Source: Akkermansia sp.
GTDB lineage: Bacteria; Verrucomicrobiota; Verrucomicrobiia; Verrucomicrobiales; Akkermansiaceae
Direction of reading: 5' to 3'
Assembly: GCA_024405455.1 (NCBI GenBank)
Contig: JAKSOT010000003.1
Span: forward strand, 1 to 57,517
Length of the DNA stretch: 57,517 nt
The notes below the pieces were generated by a model. That model was not told the DNA's origin. It saw only the letters and a program-made list of their open reading frames with translations, and did not search any database. The translations under genes and the position numbers were made by a program. Of this stretch, positions 47,301 through 53,248 are shown in pieces. Numbering within the stretch: position 1 is the stretch's first letter; each line of letters opens with the position of its first letter.

Positions 47301-47927
47301 CGCCCGCTGACCATCGATTCGCTTGATGCCGCCGATGCCGCCATCAGCGTCGAGGGCGACGCCACCCTCCAGCTTGCCGGCATCGACAACGCCGCCAACG
47401 GGAATATCGTCATCGACAGCACGGGGGATCTCATCCTCGCCGCCTACGGCGATGAGGCCTTCTGCGAGCTTTGGGACGCCCTGCTGCTCTACAGCACGGG
47501 CGATGTTTCGCTCGACAACGTGCGCGTTGCCGGCAACGCCGACCTCACGGGCAACTCCCTCTCCCTGGACCTGACCTCCAGCACGGGTGACATGCTCCTC
47601 AACGGTTTGTTCGGCATCACGGGCACGGATGTTTCCGGTCCGCAAATCGTCGCCACCAGCGCGAACGCCGGCGTGTTCCTCGATGCGGACACCAACGACC
47701 TAAGCGGCTCCGCCCTCGATTACTTCGTGGCGGACCTGGCGCCCCTGTTTGGCGGCGACGGGCTCACCGTGCATGACATCGACGCTTCCGGCACCACCGC
47801 CAAGGTCATCATCAAGGCGATAGCCGACGAGCTGCTGCTGGACGGCATCATCTCCGGCGCCGCGCTGGAGTTCTACAACACCGGCGACATCAACAGCGAT
47901 TGGGATCTCACCCTGGATTCCTACTAG
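32376..47927 (+). CDS. Giant filamentous-haemagglutinin/LktA-type secreted adhesin
   Basis: The reading frame encodes 5183 residues. A long signal peptide (about 1-33) precedes a two-partner-secretion/FHA N-terminal domain: VNTVRG-like and NTGFNSFSTFDV, then YFLNPHGIIVGKSGIINAG near residue 120. The rest is a repetitive, Ser/Thr/Asn/Ala/Gly-rich series of beta-helix-like strands (DITVEA, NASVT, TDTSTTISV types). A charged, probably helical insertion lies at about residues 4305-4550. No LPxTG, PEP-CTERM or autotransporter barrel is visible, so export would need a TpsB-like pore encoded elsewhere. The gene probably makes a surface fibre for adhesion. The frame continues past the TAG at 47925 (see the next entry). 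Confidence 0.9.
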   Translation: MKLHLPHLLRRAVVRALFAAATVVTTLASATHADMITPDGRTATQVIQSGSVYDVYTNTVRGNTGFNSFSTFDVYAETTANLHLADGTGKLINVVRDSSSHIDGVLNSYKDGRIGGDVYFLNPHGIIVGKSGIINAGSVSMSTPTAAFVEQLIARDGSISPTATQAVLAGDMPINEKGTISIKGKVNAHRTAELRAGKVEVKGGEINTDVKFGEMVNTGKRKVDTQGMSIRDGRLSFGKKPAKAKEQKQERKADIAIFADDVLVDGGALNADSVYIDPDTASLTNSAISGDYTLEARVVILDNVKSDNLTSFTLNAANELSDGTFAGNVSITLSNSNIVADSVSINATATTNAADAIISITGSTVKAAQGDGSLGIYATSRSGNTSVDIQNSTLTADSMEIGAMSLAGNAVLTLGTSAAVTADTVALTAAAVSGNADVNVQGRVTGGNDVTITASTGNVVSKDEEEKEISEMEFASEGGGDATVTVSGTVEAKGALTVSALAIGTHGDATLNLNGRLTSLHTETKTVGELGLERTDAETVKETDTPETANSKNAAYMKRYTEYLKGKPTDTAATATMNISATAAAGNASITQAAASELQSSLSATISADAAKAASVLLAGKVASGDISAAATGETATLRVAEGATLAANPHQTFVREGTVVSVSRENGSISLEAKSNKEDQPAPEPQKSEGVLLEVAGTVTARREAGDKLGAGEGGAVSLVSGGKLTITDKAVLDASSANGKGGTISFDAPEYELQSPLGYKVNGTSGQGAINLVNHEGLTSDTINSADSISREFLEKTLNLSYSNAGVPKEWTSGFTYAKLSGNITLTKDVEASIQTAAIADGTHIDGQGKYSLTLTNAYGHNYHLANSVTIGNNVSITGVKNFTFRFRNSAVMDALVSTYFGGPTSLTVGENFTVSASGNVAITTEGFYNTYIQFGKGVDIQAGGDVTISAKNKNGMGTSLLTSASTDLIGKVVKLIPGAEDSPVGKAFSKLGVLKFDSDKFFKKLLNRIMGKDWDTSQLNLPQIGVRVSKASVTFGENDIAKQGVIKGNTVTISSSSTANVSGRKNYSNDIAGISIGYIYNDSKVDLGKNLVVTATGFKEVVSGKEKENVSVTITSSTNSKLSLETNYDSGADTCAVGVLLSVGTDFNTLNIDESVKISAPQNINIETTSDIEAEPFMSLGSGWEKTVHRDDGRDYEEDEGASASNILMFGANVMVHKSEATINGTLESTDGSISMTSEDSISSSLTMGGSLQYTLGMAKPKKEPGPDQNFLQFLGTTIRECLTLDFAIGKLKIDKDFGKLIDKDGVLNMFKKNGNYDFLSLFQDGGGEEVERCIDMSIATDIVVTENKLTFNGTATAGEDITVEATSEIEAACGAETSIVGIPTEKAIAGSISVPVVVGDTVAEIGSKARLSAGENIKVSSSTELPMSFDYMGWNDWAEAVKASGKNKPADFISAVRGSLKFIYDYKDNGDLGILDSLTSSHASTLMKGTGTGDGGDMTIGGDLVVDVRDLNTKTVINDGASLTAGKKLSVDSSATGTQVTFAGQLPIFLSLTRPVYMSTEKAASGFGASVIVGEKTFNTVTYIGAATLEARQLEVDATGDAFMLEMSLAGTFGSADHGVQGGVNLIVENKMTVSEISGDAHITLSGEGDKEGSSITATDKSVLLNITGLEADGGTTAVGVGVAVTVNNAFTAAMLGNNLPITDSYESNWKSVWGDSAMPFARDKEDIILTFKGDSELSVEAENKATLVNVGISAAVQTGGSGAASVAANVGVDYSHTVATARQHGVKGTGNDGENDVTTQATDTSTTISVAGDASVNAGDKNVVTGAGALSVNRGVMDTTAYVTDCDYSGVGEFTLDTSNKATVVAVDVAAGVGAAAANIAAGSAWNSLSGNTGSYLTGGSVDAESVKVSSLTDLTSFSCTLGAAVGVNLGANGEGDAEGDDALSNFFDDLQERNNSDDYERNWGDMSYFSDDSSNGLSIGEDFPILGEANGVVAFDLGASISRNALDMHSKAIVEGCAVTTPGALAITATDTSVITAVSVGAAASKGDGISIGAGGVFSFAPVSSTTEAALKQKSGVDGKLDIEAGSLTLHAKDNHRERVWSFGVGYGDTAGIGLVLSWGSFAGATTKALIKNVNATVGSEVDILASSTLDSTFISVGGSGSEGNAVVTGMINYLNFNNHVITDIKGSTLTVTGKNGKFKALSEGKRTFTDGVGALGIRVGGGKPGAGCGAALSFIYVGGNGTDDTNQTEMLVSNSFINNSGTTDLLAKSTTTGLLAGANAAVSAGGVGAVFTGSFSWVSDASVTKVEITDTVFNQRKEESDKDANIKAEATSTSDLTLGFGNLAVQIGKGAGVGVGIAVLKDNATTKATMTGGGVESARDFTLHASGKADLSGLVIGGAGSGLASVSGGAFASTITHNVKAELKEAVMKMNGALTVKADNTSNVGKGKGTRFTIANGALGVFGGGVGVDVSCIDIADHVEAKAHNVSVDSGSMSVLANETANADAVTVSVAGGQFIGGNLNVVRPVLRGAAEALITSDQATTKGGSQVGITTAHDLTVAATNTQWMRSHLWSIAVAVNPEASLAANLCVNTMNLAGSSKASINGAMPLTLGGNLNVTADTIREATYTTVPVAASLGVSFNLDVNSLKVSNDTKPLNGDQKENRDLATAKVDEEIGNVGALIGKANIRPDGETTLTISEDVAGSMSRAANAMDKIEDPMTLAEVDLHGKTATVGGNADIKATDTITTTPTTVPVSGGLLVVAPHVNITDVNSVVEATVNDTVLNAGGNITIDAKQEHTDNFHTVGVAIAAVAGTAAVYEWTDNASTAISLKGATKLKSTGGAVTIGTKSDITETFHHVNVGAAIGKIAFILPTFRQTESNTLTVGNGVSIEAQKAVTIATNSKSKLDASTYDITLAAINAGLNSSEIIMSTTPALTIGDNATITGSSVGILQNINREIGIVEDHIAATGLSLSFPFLTITDTVNATLTVGNGSTVTATTGDLAIASHVDTHAKLSFLGVNAIGISATGAKNTFTETVTNKTKLGNNVKLRAQNGTMTVRADNKHKGDMSGYNITANALNLTDELTSTNNGKFTADVTIGTGFDAAGRVLTLEAINAEEYLCHGKKVTVSLALNPYSKNAIYVQDSSTATITLAGGMIDVAQFNAKALTDVAVKVSQMLGGGSLTVDVNTGKVQSDITQTSGITLGTDGNELDILTDGISVTSHNKHLFKRLDDDTKSMVYGGDIGLISGTSEGTVEAKQTLNATVTMGSGSKVRRRADSAHYLMKDAYKALFSATNNVDTRTEISLFSGGILNANCVLTTKDQTTANATLDLNGGIDTWGDTELTAYSHARHNMINSVTSGALIPTFTSHVTNTIDTTDTVKINGAVESIGNITIQSGSAAIGYKMVDGTAVLAGDDDTNTTNFFWGKDKAVIHNRRSENITINREVRAGGELAIYNDSSANTVKKPFHPTGESVDYKNGALDTAADVTTSITLGTGARLYAGLGSAVKVSFSMGDAPVLEFTTAQRIFDGSSESDGTWTAPAEAVKMLFEYNAEKDGKKAGLVLEPLTLPGMAFRIETKADRGVFSGKLYSPAKHGLDVYFPLGMSAGVETRGVTLRGHESGLIFNRNAVENAVSACAGPDLYLNEGVAIRSDATGNLTLTGMYEFPYSPLHASSLYDLIISGEVRCGTTTMQAGGNFRFDNTNKDYSLQSPLSMYERLFSDWESRAKDEFARHVADVVAKSGANEAHDSEGCLNSYTNSGVTYNDADVRDKATSREASIKALGTVDIKARVVDINGKIYSGAWSNGNTITIKDGFKLLDAKGNTITLAAARAMYEADNTKSVFKLDGYEDVTLVFDFSNNWITLSDIFARESGIEITGIIVNSDPTGRGGLYAMGGMSDVKIDNQTRYTLNIGNVDLSYRESKGITLNNPAGSGTTTYTQIGEYTYTGCANYQVKLQKTTSTPIIENGRLTFDGKLSDGKVGGIYNNGKVGDKETIIDGIKINTSGTATVSELDYAYTAYSGDHRNGYAVARHTLGDKKLTNLYDPGTAYRYKYALEYVDQCSYELYIGAANAIDIKVGGGSGNSSLTVTSGTVNFSGKVTANSCTVNAVDWIHAGVAGLVHAGTIDMTATWGSIGENEQALAFNARTASFIAGQDLFLSTQEDADSLFLKAGNNLTLRSNGAVKAVEYHAGPAPQAGTPDITSGGAATIAALGSINVTNGHAAFTTLESQEGAITANYGTPAGADSKNGPGILDAEAQGDVHVTTDGALRLYYVESRGGAVNLQAQGDITALASDDLSTKFYAAPDSKSTVFQEQREARRKEVMDEYYAKILNYERLYYEKNEKGEYTHRAADGTTFILPDEEESRTEMKKAFQALYDNGKASYLGDFIYQLSGTQAVGKTKFASKAAALDYLKQNPDKLKSGELANAYYDKLVADITSEVVAVHTKSITKRKKPIDFGEFDENVFRLYWMRDEKGNYVNQVLSGKEKGLFISPRKYDAFGNDIGPVYSDELCQAITKQFKSQAPSESKYKVLESPLLNTLADAMSGFAAASTTLGEVRSKAATQDTGKTGDTLITVRAATDITLATNTDPVNGGRIGGREYCFTINPIGRDEQGNFVYSDWATLYMKEISGKGNARVGTRLVYMDEETGECMFAMQYLQTTASSPNSLNELELRLIQQAGPSQINVMLEQNLIRVSPGGYIGVDAPQIHALGSTVRLASNRDFNLGNTDIQATRNLALTTSGFLKGAIQGGGDYIALYADKGIGAEDGYFGVGGSSTFSIASAGDVFLKPAGDVKIDSLVGKVVTVDESAGRLLPNTGDASVVGQRIDWHGSLEAGLNFRTYGGTMESGGLHWFRNGRSNDIQFTALNTDYTFWFVTEGNANAAPGNIAIDYTGHLMLIGLPDADTATFRQVGGGREGNLVEFTEAQAFSGKLTFSGDGAYTVRAPKTITVNAQFGGGEHRLLAARPLTIDSLDAADAAISVEGDATLQLAGIDNAANGNIVIDSTGDLILAAYGDEAFCELWDALLLYSTGDVSLDNVRVAGNADLTGNSLSLDLTSSTGDMLLNGLFGITGTDVSGPQIVATSANAGVFLDADTNDLSGSALDYFVADLAPLFGGDGLTVHDIDASGTTAKVIIKAIADELLLDGIISGAALEFYNTGDINSDWDLTLDSY
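45285..46030 (+). other. Charged helical insertion in the giant adhesin
   Basis: Within the beta-strand-rich repeats, this segment switches to a Lys/Glu/Arg/Tyr-rich composition (for example REARRKEVMDEYYAKILNYE and KKAFQALYDNGKASYLGD). It then returns to beta-type sequence. It may form a separate domain projecting from the fibre. Confidence 0.6.
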
Positions 47928-48194
47928 CCCTTCTGGGATGTCTGGCAGGTATACGACCCCGGCATCTTCGAATTCGATATCGAGGCCATCGATGCGGCCC
48001 TGCTTGACGACATTGTGTGGTTCATGACCGAGGTCACCGATGACGCCAGTCAGGAAATCGACGACATCCAAAAGCTGCGCCGCAAGGTCGACGGGGAGGA
48101 CGACATTCCCACCCTGCAGCCGCTCCGCTTCACAGACAAGGACGGCAACACCGTCTCCCGCGGGCAGTTCGCCAACCTCATTTCCAACAAGTAG
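47928..48194 (+). other. In-frame coding continuation beyond the adhesin amber codon
   Basis: After the TAG at 47925-47927 the same frame stays open for 88 codons to TAG 48192-48194. It reads PFWDVWQVYDPGIFEFDIEA..., then acidic and polar residues, ending FANLISNK. GC-rich third positions and a sensible amino-acid mix continue without a break. It is most simply the original C-terminus cut off by a nonsense change. Stop readthrough or a sequencing error are the alternatives. Confidence 0.7.
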
Positions 48195-48307
48195 CCACCA
48201 CCATCCGCCTTGGTGTGTATCCACCCCCGCCTTCCGCGGGGTGGATGCGCGCCAAACTCCATGGTGACACACGCGCAAACAAAAAAAGCGCAAATCGGTG
48301 ATTCCGC

Positions 48308-48336
48308 TTGACATACCGCGTGCAAGGGCGTAGCAT
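48308..48336 (+). promoter_or_regulatory. Promoter of the PEP-CTERM lipoprotein gene
   Basis: TTGACA (48308-48313), a 17-bp spacer and TAGCAT (48331-48336). The leader of about 44 nt contains the palindrome CGCGCG-TT-CGCGCG and an AGGA about 12 bp before the ATG. Confidence 0.7.
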
Positions 48337-48386
48337 TGCCGCGCGCGTTCGCGCGTTCCATCTTCTCACCCAGGAATTCATACTGC

Positions 48387-51300
48387 ATGACCATGAAACA
48401 GCATTTCCCGCAATATACCCTCGCCGTTCTGTTGGCGCTCACACTGGTGGGCTGCCATGGCCCAGAGTATAATGACGAGGTGTATGATAGTCCCGAAACA
48501 TACGAGTACGACCACGAAGAGGGCAACACCATCAACGGTTGGACAGTTAGTTGCAGTGGCCCCTTTATCCTTTTTCATAATAGTAGCGCTTTAAATGATG
48601 GCACATTACTTGGAGATGCCACGTTAGAGTCATATTCGGGGTTGGGGGTTTACCGTGCAACATTCTACAACGGCGCCGCATTGAAAATCTACGCCAAAGG
48701 GAATGCCCGCATTACCGATTTCAGCAGCGCGACGTCCTTTGGCCTGCCCGGAACGAGCAATGTGTATGTCGAAGCCGCGGGGTGGGTGGAAGCTTCCACC
48801 ATGACCAACATCAATCTCACTGTGTTGACCGAAAATTCGGACGTTCACGCTTCCGCAATCACTGGCGGCATCCTCGACCTCCGCGGGAGAAATGTCACTC
48901 TTGGACGGATCCAGAACAGCGACAACGTCACGATCCAGGCAAGCAATCAGGTGACCATGGATGAATGTATCGAATCAAAGAAAGACTTGAGCGTCTCAAG
49001 GCTAGTGACGCAAGGCACCATATACCCCACTCCGGCAATCACCATCGGCGACATCTTGATTGCAGAAGGGAAGATTAGCATGTTCGGCACCAACGTTACG
49101 GGGAAGAATCCCTATGCCTATTTCTCCGCCCGTTCCTTCGAGATTGTGGCCGCTGACACCGTCGATATCCAACAGCGTTTTGTCGGCGGCGATGAATTGC
49201 AAGTCACCGCAAACAACGACGTGCAATTGGGAAGTCTGCAGGGTATCAGCGGATCCACTGTCCTCACCAGCGCGGAAGGAAACGTCTCCTTTTCCTCGTT
49301 CCTCGGTACGACACTTGAGGCTACCGCAAACAAGAACGTGACCGCCACCGACAGCATTACGGCATACGGCAACGTCACACTCAACGGCGCCTGCGTCTCC
49401 ACGCAATCCATCACCGCCAACTGGCTTAAGCTCACCAGCAATGACACATCCGACAAGAAGGGCATCACCATTTCCGGGGATTTGACCGCTTCCGGCGAAC
49501 TCGAATCAGCCAGGGATATCACCATCACGGGGAAGGTGGAAGGCACTGGAAACCTGCTTGCCCAAGCCCAGGGAACCATAGCCATTGCCGGCCCCGTTTC
49601 CGGAGGAACCGTCACTCTCGTCGGCGGCAACAGCTTCACCGTCAACTCGTTCACCGGCGGCGAACTTGCTGCACACTCCGGCGACGGATTGACCATCAAC
49701 TCGTTCACCGGCACCAGCCTTTCAGCCAAAGCTGACGGGTACGTAACTCTCGGTGCCGTTACCGGATGCGAAGCCTCCATCGAGATCGAAGGTTCCGGCA
49801 TCAGCGCCAAAGATATCGCCGCCGTTGTGGATGTCAATCTAAAGAGCCTAAACGGAGGCATCACCATTTCCGGGGATTTGGCCGCTTCCGGCGCACTCGA
49901 ATCAGCCGGGGGCATCACCATCACGGGGAAGGTGGAAGGCACCGGAAACCTACTTGCCCACGCCCAGGGAACCATAGCCATTGGCGGCCCCATTTCCGGA
50001 GGAACCGTCACCCTTGTCGGCGGCAACAGCTTCACCGTCGACTCGTTCACCAGCGGCGAACTTGTTGCACGCTCCGGCAATGAATTGACCATCAACTCGT
50101 TCACCGGCACCAGCCTTGATGCCGCCGCCGTCGGCACATTGACCCTCATAGACGGCACCGCTTCCACGGATGCGCCGGAAACGGTAAAGCTCTCTTCCGG
50201 CGAACACGTCATCATCGGCAAGACCGAGGATGGCGTAGCCAACAACCTCACGGGGAATTTCGACGTCACCTACACCGGCGACACCAATGGGGTGGGGTAT
50301 GAAGTGGATGTCTACGGCTGGGTGCATGGCGATTTCAAGGCGACCGCGCTCACGGGCGGCGTCAACGTGGGGCTCATCTCAGGCAATGCAACAGTTGAAG
50401 CGCAGCAAATCTGCCTCTCCGCCCTCTCGGGCGGCAATCTCGTGTTCCATGCGAGCGACAACGTGAAGCTGGAGGGAAATGTGACGGTAAAAGACCTGTT
50501 GAGGATTGACGAGAAAGAGGAAAACGGAGTCAGGACGCGGGCGGATATCACCATCGACAGTTCCCTGGCGACTGGAGCGGATGGCACGATCGAGCTGTAT
50601 GGAAAGAACATTACCGGAAAGGCGGCAAACCAAACCATAACCACCGATTTCCTTTACCTCCAGGCCAACGACACCATCAACATCCAGCAGACCTTCCGCG
50701 GAGATATCTTGGAAGCCGTCGGCTCCAACGGCGTGACCTTGGGCGCGGTGGGGGATGACGTGCAGCCTGTCAGCTACTTCGCGTCTATCGCTTCCAGCAA
50801 GGGCTGTGTCACCATCGGCTCCTTCACCGGCATCACCCTCGACGCGACCGCATCCGACGCACTGACCGTCGAGGGCAACATTGTTTCAGAGGGAATAGAC
50901 ATGTGGGGCGACCCCGGCGACATCTACCTCAAGGGAGCGAGCGTTTCCACCCAAGCCATCACCGCCGACGGCAAGGTCGAGCTCAAAAGCACCGGGCCGG
51001 ACTACATCGGCCAGGACGGACGGGACGCGGCGTCCATTGCCGTGGGTGCATCCAGTGCGGGAGACTCCATCAAAGCCTTTTCGTTGAACGCGAACGCGTT
51101 CGGGAGCATCTCGGTTGCGGGGCATTTGAGCACGGATCAACGCGCCACCCTGAAAGCCGGCGGGGACATCACCTTCGGCGACGAGGCGGTGGTGCGCGGC
51201 TCGCTGGATGCAACGGCGACGGGGAAAGTCGATATGGAGGGCTTCTTCTATGACTGCGAAGAGATAACCATCAATGCCGGAGGCGAGATGAAGCTGGGTA

Positions 51301-52436
51301 TGGTGGGGGCATTGGGAATATGCGAGGAGGAAGGGGGACCGGTGGAAAACCATCCCGTCGGGAACGTGTACCTCTCTTCCGTATTCGGGCCGGTCACCAT
51401 CGATTGTTTCGCGGGCCGCACCATCAACGCATCCTCGGGCGGCGCCCTGACCATCGGGAACAGTGAAGATGATGTGGGCATCGACTCAACGGGGGAAGGC
51501 ATGTGGAATGCGGACGGCACCGGGAGCGGCCCCTTCGCCGTCTGTCTCGAAGGCTACTCCATCTCCGCACAATACATCACCAGCAAGGGCGCGGTCTCCC
51601 TCCATAGCACCGGCATGGACACAACCGACGACTACGACGAGCCCCTGCCGTCCATTGAGGTGAACGGCAATGTCAGCACGAATGCGCTGCAGGCAACGGC
51701 GATGGAGAGCATCGCGCTGCGCGGCGTCGTGGATATCAAGGGTAACGGCGGGCCGGATTCCATCATCAGGGCCGGCGGGCAAGTTGAATTCGGCGACCTG
51801 TTGACGGTGGAGGAGGCCAGGTTCAACATCATGAACATTGCGGAGGCCAGCGACCTGACAACGGCTGACGTCACCATCGGCACCAACGCCACCATAGGCG
51901 TGTACACCGGCTCCACCGCCGCGGAGGACCAAGAGGGCACGCTCACCATCGCCGGGGACTACACCCTCACCGCCGGGGTGGGCGCCTTGCTCAACGCCGA
52001 CCTGGTGATGGAGGAAGACTCCACGCTGGATGTCTCCGCCGCCGGGGGTGTCGGCGGCCTGCAGATGGGCAGCACCGTGACGCTGGACCCGGGCCGCGTG
52101 CTTCTCTCCGATGCCGACATGGAAGCGGTGGGAGCCCTGGAATTCAAGGGCATGTACGACCTGTTCAGCGGGGTGGACGGCCTGTGCCTGGACGGCGACT
52201 TCAACTTCCTGGAGGAGCTTGGCTTGACCGAGCCCTGGGTGAAGGCGGCCGATGTGTTCGCCAATCCCGAGTTTGACGACGAGAGGGAATACTACCTGTT
52301 CTACAGCGGTGCCGCCCAGGGCGGCGCGGGAGAACGGGTGGGCACCGTCTACCTCATGCAGATACCGGAACCCGCAACGGGGGGACTTTCCCTGCTGGCT
52401 CTTGCCCTGCTTGCGAGCCGCAGGAAACGCAGGTGA
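48387..52436 (+). CDS. Adhesin-like repetitive lipoprotein with C-terminal PEP-CTERM signal
   Basis: A 1349-residue protein. The start MTMKQHFPQYTL leads into a lipoprotein signal with lipobox TLVGC (Cys about 22). The body is a beta-helix-type array rich in ITISGDL, TIAIAGPVSGGTVTLVGG and NSFTVNSF units, similar in style to the giant adhesin but without a TPS domain. The C-terminus is a PEP-CTERM sorting signal: IPEPATGG near 1326, a hydrophobic helix and SRRKRR. Such tails are processed by exosortase. A lipobox and PEP-CTERM tail in one protein is unusual. The first 600 bp are less GC-rich. Start 48393 is an alternative. Confidence 0.86.
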   Translation: MTMKQHFPQYTLAVLLALTLVGCHGPEYNDEVYDSPETYEYDHEEGNTINGWTVSCSGPFILFHNSSALNDGTLLGDATLESYSGLGVYRATFYNGAALKIYAKGNARITDFSSATSFGLPGTSNVYVEAAGWVEASTMTNINLTVLTENSDVHASAITGGILDLRGRNVTLGRIQNSDNVTIQASNQVTMDECIESKKDLSVSRLVTQGTIYPTPAITIGDILIAEGKISMFGTNVTGKNPYAYFSARSFEIVAADTVDIQQRFVGGDELQVTANNDVQLGSLQGISGSTVLTSAEGNVSFSSFLGTTLEATANKNVTATDSITAYGNVTLNGACVSTQSITANWLKLTSNDTSDKKGITISGDLTASGELESARDITITGKVEGTGNLLAQAQGTIAIAGPVSGGTVTLVGGNSFTVNSFTGGELAAHSGDGLTINSFTGTSLSAKADGYVTLGAVTGCEASIEIEGSGISAKDIAAVVDVNLKSLNGGITISGDLAASGALESAGGITITGKVEGTGNLLAHAQGTIAIGGPISGGTVTLVGGNSFTVDSFTSGELVARSGNELTINSFTGTSLDAAAVGTLTLIDGTASTDAPETVKLSSGEHVIIGKTEDGVANNLTGNFDVTYTGDTNGVGYEVDVYGWVHGDFKATALTGGVNVGLISGNATVEAQQICLSALSGGNLVFHASDNVKLEGNVTVKDLLRIDEKEENGVRTRADITIDSSLATGADGTIELYGKNITGKAANQTITTDFLYLQANDTINIQQTFRGDILEAVGSNGVTLGAVGDDVQPVSYFASIASSKGCVTIGSFTGITLDATASDALTVEGNIVSEGIDMWGDPGDIYLKGASVSTQAITADGKVELKSTGPDYIGQDGRDAASIAVGASSAGDSIKAFSLNANAFGSISVAGHLSTDQRATLKAGGDITFGDEAVVRGSLDATATGKVDMEGFFYDCEEITINAGGEMKLGMVGALGICEEEGGPVENHPVGNVYLSSVFGPVTIDCFAGRTINASSGGALTIGNSEDDVGIDSTGEGMWNADGTGSGPFAVCLEGYSISAQYITSKGAVSLHSTGMDTTDDYDEPLPSIEVNGNVSTNALQATAMESIALRGVVDIKGNGGPDSIIRAGGQVEFGDLLTVEEARFNIMNIAEASDLTTADVTIGTNATIGVYTGSTAAEDQEGTLTIAGDYTLTAGVGALLNADLVMEEDSTLDVSAAGGVGGLQMGSTVTLDPGRVLLSDADMEAVGALEFKGMYDLFSGVDGLCLDGDFNFLEELGLTEPWVKAADVFANPEFDDEREYYLFYSGAAQGGAGERVGTVYLMQIPEPATGGLSLLALALLASRRKRR
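49461..49721 (+). repeat. Internal duplication, unit 1
   Basis: A 261-bp stretch highly similar to 49857-50117 (direct repeat, period 396 bp, in frame). It encodes GITISGDLTASGELESARD through VNSFTGGELAAHS to SFTGTSL. Confidence 0.88.
49857..50117 (+). repeat. Internal duplication, unit 2
   Basis: Second copy of the 261-bp unit. Differences are scattered single substitutions, many synonymous, so the duplication is fairly recent. Confidence 0.88.
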
Positions 52437-52442
52437 TTGACT

Positions 52443-53231
52443 ATGTGCTATGTCCTAGGTGCTGTTTGTCGATTGGCGAGGGAAGCCGCGCTCCCAACCC
52501 TGCTGCTCTGCCCCCTGTCCTGCATGCCCGCGGCAGAGGCCCTGGAGGTGCAGGACGCAGTGGATGCAGTGGTGGACTACGCCCGCAAGGCCATGTACCC
52601 GCAGACCCCCGTTTCCCTGCGGAAGGCTGCGGCGGGTATGCTCTTCATCGGCGGCATGGCCGACGAGTGGACCGGCATCATGTACAACACGGGCAGGCAC
52701 ACCCCGCCGCTGCCCATCGGCGGCAACCAGGTGCGCGCGTACTACCACTGGCACCTGGGCGACCCCGGGAACTTCGACCGGGCGGTTGAGAGGCTGGCGG
52801 AGCGCCTGCAGGCCTTCCGCACCATCAACCCCGCCGCACCGCTCCTGCTCGCGGGGCACTCCCTGGGCGCCGCCACCGCCCTGCGGGTTGCAGCCAAGCT
52901 GGACGGCAGGCCCGGCGGCCCCGTCTACCTTGTCACGCTCGACCCCGTGGACCGCCTCACCGCCCCCACCCGCCCGAAATGCGTCACCTGGTGGGGGAAC
53001 AGCTATATCGTGAATTCCCAAGACGTGCGCGACTTCATCCCGCAGGTGGGCGGGCGCTGGAACGAATGCAAGGGCGCGGACGTGAACATACGCATGGACG
53101 GGCGCACGCGGGACGGCTACGGCTTTCCGTACCAGCACGGCGGAGCCAGGAGCATGCTCTTCTGCAAGGGTGACGCCGCGCAGTCCCTCTACGACCAGCT
53201 GTGCGACCAAATCGGCAAGCCGCGGCAGTAA
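52443..53231 (+). CDS. Lipase/alpha-beta hydrolase, probably exported
   Basis: A 262-residue hydrolase with nucleophile elbow LLLAGHSLGAATALRVAAKL (Ser about 140). A likely acid residue lies in VTLDPVDRL and a possible His in the PYQHGGARSMLF segment. This agrees with class-3 lipase-like folds. An N-terminal hydrophobic stretch (LPTLLLCPLSCMPAAEALE) suggests export. ATG 52443 lies 6 bp after the PEP-CTERM gene stop, implying co-transcription. Substrate is unknown. Confidence 0.84.
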   Translation: MCYVLGAVCRLAREAALPTLLLCPLSCMPAAEALEVQDAVDAVVDYARKAMYPQTPVSLRKAAAGMLFIGGMADEWTGIMYNTGRHTPPLPIGGNQVRAYYHWHLGDPGNFDRAVERLAERLQAFRTINPAAPLLLAGHSLGAATALRVAAKLDGRPGGPVYLVTLDPVDRLTAPTRPKCVTWWGNSYIVNSQDVRDFIPQVGGRWNECKGADVNIRMDGRTRDGYGFPYQHGGARSMLFCKGDAAQSLYDQLCDQIGKPRQ

Positions 53232-53248
53232 CGCTTGCCGGGCTTGGG

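Noticed and set aside
47925..47927. Genetic-code reassignment of TAG
   Set aside because: TAG ends several complete genes of family-typical length in the same window, so it works as a stop here.
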